A stretch of DNA of 5,430 nt from Candidatus Krumholzibacteriia bacterium (GTDB lineage: Bacteria; Krumholzibacteriota; Krumholzibacteriia; LZORAL124-64-63): positions 1 to 5,430 of the forward strand of contig JAUUYW010000247.1 of NCBI GenBank assembly GCA_030590265.1, written 5' to 3'. This document shows positions 3,516 to 5,430 of the stretch, in pieces. How positions within the stretch are numbered: position 1 is the first letter of the stretch; the number at the start of each line of letters is the position of its first letter. The translations under genes and the position numbers were made by a program. A model generated the notes under the pieces. It had not been told where the DNA came from. It searched no databases and was given only the letters and a program-made list of their open reading frames with translations.

Positions 3516-5430
3516 ATGTGGACACGGAATCTCTCTCGCCTCGATCTCCAGCTGGCCTATCTCGTGATGTTGACCCACCGAGGGTTAAAACCGCTCAGTC
3601 GGTGGGAAGGGTGTCTCGACGACGAAGCTCGGGATTTCATCCGGTCCAGCGGACTCGTTCTCGACACAGTGACTCGGCGCACTCTTATCGGCCGAAATTG
3701 TACCGAGACGATTTTCGCCATCGACAGATGCCATACTGATTTGTACCAAAGACGTTTCCACGGCACGGTTTTCAAACACACTCCAGATTTAGTTCGACTT
3801 GAGGGACAACTCTTTGGGTATCCTGGCTGCTGCGTGGATGCCTTCGTTCGAAATCCATACGTTCAAAACGGATTGTGCCCAGAGGACCAGGAAATTCTCT
3901 TCCACTGGGCTTGTGGAGATTGCCTGTTGACTCCGGATTTGCTGCGCGAATACCGCTTGGTTCACAACGAAATCCTGCAGCTCTTCGCTTTGCCAACGGA
4001 AACCTCTCGCCAATCTCTTCTTCGCCCATGGAACAACACAGGCAAGATAGCCGCGTCACTTGCACTCGTGCTGGGTTCAGTGGGAATGGCCACCGCCGAT
4101 GATCCGCACCAACTTCCCATTGCTGACGATCAGGACCAGGATTTCCTGTCCTTTGCCGAGGAAGTTGTCCGGGGAACAGATTGGTGGAACCCGGACACCG
4201 ACCTTGATTTCGTTCCCGACGGCGTTCAGACTGCGTTGCTCCTGAAGCAGCTGATCGACTCTCCACCGCCGGGAGTCGAGGTCACCGACCATATGGTTTG
4301 GGGGTTTGAGACTTGCAGCATCTGCGCCGAGACCGTGAACATGGGTTACACTCTAGTCACACATCTGCAGCGCGGGCTCTCGGTCCAGGTACCCTACATT
4401 GCTTTGCACTACATGGAGCACGGGAGTCTCTCCTTCGATGGCAGCATTCACACTGGCCGCACCAACCTCAATACTCTCAAACAGATCCTCCTACCCTGCG
4501 ACCAACCGCACTTGCTCCCGTGGTATGGAGCCGATCCGGACAACGATGGTCTGATGTCGGAAGAAGAACTGCTCCTGGGCACCGACCCCGAGAGCGCCGA
4601 TACGGATGGAGACTCACTCGACGACGGTCCGCAGGCAGCTGAGAATCTCTTATCTCTGATCGCCGCCTTGCCTCGCGAAGAGACACCTGATAGCCCCTAC
4701 CTACTGGAATGGCTGGCGGACGGTGTTGAGCAATGCGAGGTTTGCGGGATCACCTTGAACATGGGCCTTGCAGAACTGGTAAACCCCATGGAACATATTT
4801 CGGTGCAGGTTCCTTTCGTCGCCCTGCACACACTGGCCCATGGAGGCTTCGTCTTCGAAGGGAGCTACAACTATGGACGTCTTCTGCCAACGGTATTGCG
4901 CACCGTGTTGACCGGGGATGGCACCGCCCACTGGCTACCCGTTACCGGCGATTCCGACAGTGACGGCATGCAAGCCCAGGAGGAGATCGACTTCGGCATG
5001 GATCCCGAAAATCCGGACGAGAATGATAACGGTGTTCCAGATGGTCGAGAGCTTGCCCAGAGCCTTGCTTCACAGGTTCAAGCCCTTCCCCTGGGGCCCT
5101 TGCCTGACCAAATTTACGCCCTCGATCATTGGACTCTCGGATTCTACAATTGCCTGATCTGTGGTGAGGAAATCAACATGGGCTTCCGGGAGATTGTCGA
5201 CCCCATGGAAAACAGATCCCTGTTTGTTCCCTTCTACAATCTTCATTACATGGAACACGGCAGCTTTTCCACCGACCGAAATGACATCTTTCCACGCCTG
5301 AATCCGCGGGAGATCGCGCACATTCTTGGCACCCATCTTTCCGCTGTGGTACCCGGCCAGGATCCTCCGACTTTTGCTTTCAGGAATTGGCCGAACCCGT
5401 TCCACGCCACTGGCAATACCACCATTGTAC
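3516..5430 (+). CDS. Large mosaic exported repeat protein: GYPxCC domain, signal-like helix, three Cys/His modules with calcium motifs; 3' end outside window
   Basis: The frame is open from ATG 3516 to the window end (638 complete codons). I do not recognise the protein as a whole. Residues 1-170 form a Cys/His-rich domain (Cys33, 62, 72, 105, 106, 121, 133, 136). It holds EGQLFGYPGCCVDAFV (96-111) and C-G-D-C (133-136), resembling DUF483-type proteins by eye. Residues 177-194 are a signal-like helix (Lys177, A-S-L-A-L-V-L-G core, A-T-A before D-D). After it, Asp-rich TSP3/EF-hand-like motifs (220-236, 340-371, 479-510) alternate with three modules containing C-x2-C-x27-H-x3-H (Cys267/270 with His298/302; Cys407/410 with His438/442; Cys546/549 with His577/581). 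Each has N-M-G five residues after the second Cys. The repeat period is 139-140 residues. Residues 619-638 start a PNPF sorting-type domain, so perhaps 60-90 residues are missing. The likely role is a surface or secreted zinc- and calcium-stabilised protein. The odd point is a 176-residue domain ahead of an export signal: either a true fusion or an internal start, with TTG 3927 (GGAG eight bases upstream) as the best alternative. The reading frame is secure; the function is unknown. Confidence 0.88.
   Translation, partial: MWTRNLSRLDLQLAYLVMLTHRGLKPLSRWEGCLDDEARDFIRSSGLVLDTVTRRTLIGRNCTETIFAIDRCHTDLYQRRFHGTVFKHTPDLVRLEGQLFGYPGCCVDAFVRNPYVQNGLCPEDQEILFHWACGDCLLTPDLLREYRLVHNEILQLFALPTETSRQSLLRPWNNTGKIAASLALVLGSVGMATADDPHQLPIADDQDQDFLSFAEEVVRGTDWWNPDTDLDFVPDGVQTALLLKQLIDSPPPGVEVTDHMVWGFETCSICAETVNMGYTLVTHLQRGLSVQVPYIALHYMEHGSLSFDGSIHTGRTNLNTLKQILLPCDQPHLLPWYGADPDNDGLMSEEELLLGTDPESADTDGDSLDDGPQAAENLLSLIAALPREETPDSPYLLEWLADGVEQCEVCGITLNMGLAELVNPMEHISVQVPFVALHTLAHGGFVFEGSYNYGRLLPTVLRTVLTGDGTAHWLPVTGDSDSDGMQAQEEIDFGMDPENPDENDNGVPDGRELAQSLASQVQALPLGPLPDQIYALDHWTLGFYNCLICGEEINMGFREIVDPMENRSLFVPFYNLHYMEHGSFSTDRNDIFPRLNPREIAHILGTHLSAVVPGQDPPTFAFRNWPNPFHATGNTTIV
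4044..4097 (+). other. Internal signal peptide or membrane anchor in the repeat protein
   Basis: Residues 177-194 start with Lys, continue with I-A-A-S-L-A-L-V-L-G-S-V-G-M and end A-T-A followed by D-D-P. This is the shape of a signal peptidase I substrate, and the preceding residues carry Arg165 and Arg170. It marks the border between the Cys-rich N-terminal part and the calcium/Cys-His repeats, which therefore probably lie outside the cytoplasm. Confidence 0.6.
4173..4223 (+). repeat. Asp-rich calcium motif 1 (half unit)
   Basis: Codes for GTDWWNPDTDLDFVPDG (220-236). It aligns without gaps with GTDPESADTDGDSLDDG and GMDPENPDENDNGVPDG of the next two units. Only the second half of the unit is present, as the first half is replaced by an acidic linker. 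Confidence 0.6.
4287..4493 (+). repeat. Cys/His module 1
   Basis: Residues 258-326. Cys267 and Cys270 (CSIC) are followed by N-M-G (275-277), then V-Q-V-P-Y (290-294) and HYMEHG (298-303). The four Cys/His positions suggest one zinc site. This copy lacks the P-M-E seen before the central strand in copies 2 and 3. Confidence 0.75.
4533..4628 (+). repeat. Asp-rich calcium motif 2 (TSP3/EF-hand-like)
   Basis: Residues 340-371. DPDNDG (340-345) is followed by an acidic helix-like stretch (S-E-E-E-L-L-L) and GTDPESADTDGDSLDDG (355-371). The D-x-D-x-D-G spacing is that of calcium-binding loops in thrombospondin type 3 and dockerin-like repeats. Confidence 0.75.
4707..4913 (+). repeat. Cys/His module 2
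   Basis: Residues 398-466. CEVC (407-410), N-M-G (415-417), N-P-M-E (423-426), V-Q-V-P-F (430-434) and HTLAHG (438-443) occupy the same positions as in module 1, 140 residues later. The H-x3-H pair is kept although the residues between the histidines differ. Confidence 0.75.
4950..5045 (+). repeat. Asp-rich calcium motif 3 (TSP3/EF-hand-like)
   Basis: Residues 479-510. DSDSDG (479-484), the acidic stretch A-Q-E-E-I-D-F and GMDPENPDENDNGVPDG (494-510) align without gaps to motif 2, exactly 139 residues later. Confidence 0.75.
5124..5330 (+). repeat. Cys/His module 3
   Basis: Residues 537-605. CLIC (546-549), N-M-G (554-556), D-P-M-E (562-565), F-V-P-F (570-573) and HYMEHG (577-582) repeat the pattern of modules 1 and 2 with unchanged Cys-to-His spacing. 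The downstream calcium motif is absent; the chain goes directly toward the C-terminal domain. Confidence 0.75.
5370..5429 (+). other. Start of a FlgD-like / type IX sorting-type C-terminal domain
   Basis: Residues 619-638 contain F-A-F-R-N-W-P-N-P-F-H and then N-T-T-I-V. This matches the opening of C-terminal domains in secreted proteins of Bacteroidota and related groups, which typically read N-Y-P-N-P-F-N followed by T-T-I. The rest of the domain lies beyond the window. Confidence 0.65.

Noticed and set aside
3500..3739. Plus-strand frame of 79 codons beginning at TTG 3500
   Set aside because: It overlaps the start of the large gene in another frame, has an Arg/Ser-rich product and no ribosome binding site.
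3772..4266. Minus-strand open frame of 164 codons
   Set aside because: It lies opposite the large repeat gene. Its product is rich in Arg, Gly, Pro and Ser with no domain pattern or ribosome binding site, whereas the plus-strand frame shows ordered repeats.
5070..5405. Minus-strand open frame of 111 codons
   Set aside because: It is antisense to Cys/His module 3, whose residues match two other modules with exact spacing. The minus-strand frame has no such support.
3516..5430. Frameshifted or decayed gene in the right part, suggested by many short open frames
   Set aside because: A single frame runs uninterrupted from 3516 to the edge and holds all the motifs in phase; the short frames are shadows.

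Overview
The window (5430 bases, moderately GC-rich, three plus-strand genes in a row, then one minus-strand gene, then one long plus-strand gene) looks like a chromosomal piece of a Gram-negative-type bacterium. The best clue to lineage is at the extreme right. The last gene enters a W-P-N-P-F...T-T-I segment typical of the C-terminal FlgD-like/type IX sorting-type domains common in Bacteroidota, Fibrobacterota and related candidate phyla. That placement is an inference; no rRNA or other marker is present. I see no tRNA, rRNA, CRISPR array, transposase or insertion-sequence ends.

Left part (3-2956): a probable three-gene operon. It starts with a protein-L-isoaspartate O-methyltransferase cut by the window edge, whose N-terminus reads as a signal sequence. 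A full-length NfeD/stomatin-operon-partner membrane serine protease follows, and then its usual partner, a slipin (stomatin-like SPFH) protein. The gaps are 72 and 35 bases, and both downstream genes have strong Shine-Dalgarno sequences. All three products are predicted to act at or beyond the inner membrane. This suggests envelope protein quality control: repair of aged proteins, plus a protease with its membrane scaffold.

Middle (2957-3515): a small minus-strand gene (2981-3322) encodes a secreted protein with one fibronectin type III-like domain. It converges on the slipin gene across a hairpin. Its own promoter is good (TTGCAA, 17 bases, TATGAT). The 193-base AT-rich gap 3323-3515 carries this promoter, a weaker plus-strand candidate, and an 11-base palindrome between the two -35 boxes.

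Right part (3516-5430): one continuous plus-strand reading frame of at least 638 codons with no stop before the window ends. The product is a striking mosaic. It has a Cys-rich N-terminal domain with a GYPxCC motif (DUF483-like by eye). A signal-like hydrophobic helix follows. Then come three copies of a module with invariant C-x2-C-x27-H-x3-H spacing and an N-M-G signature, alternating with Asp-rich thrombospondin type 3/EF-hand-like calcium motifs at a 139-140 residue period. The frame ends in the beginning of a PNPF sorting-type domain. I do not recognise the Cys/His module as a named family. It is the most likely new element here: a secreted, probably zinc- and calcium-binding repeat protein beside a divergently transcribed secreted Fn3-like protein.
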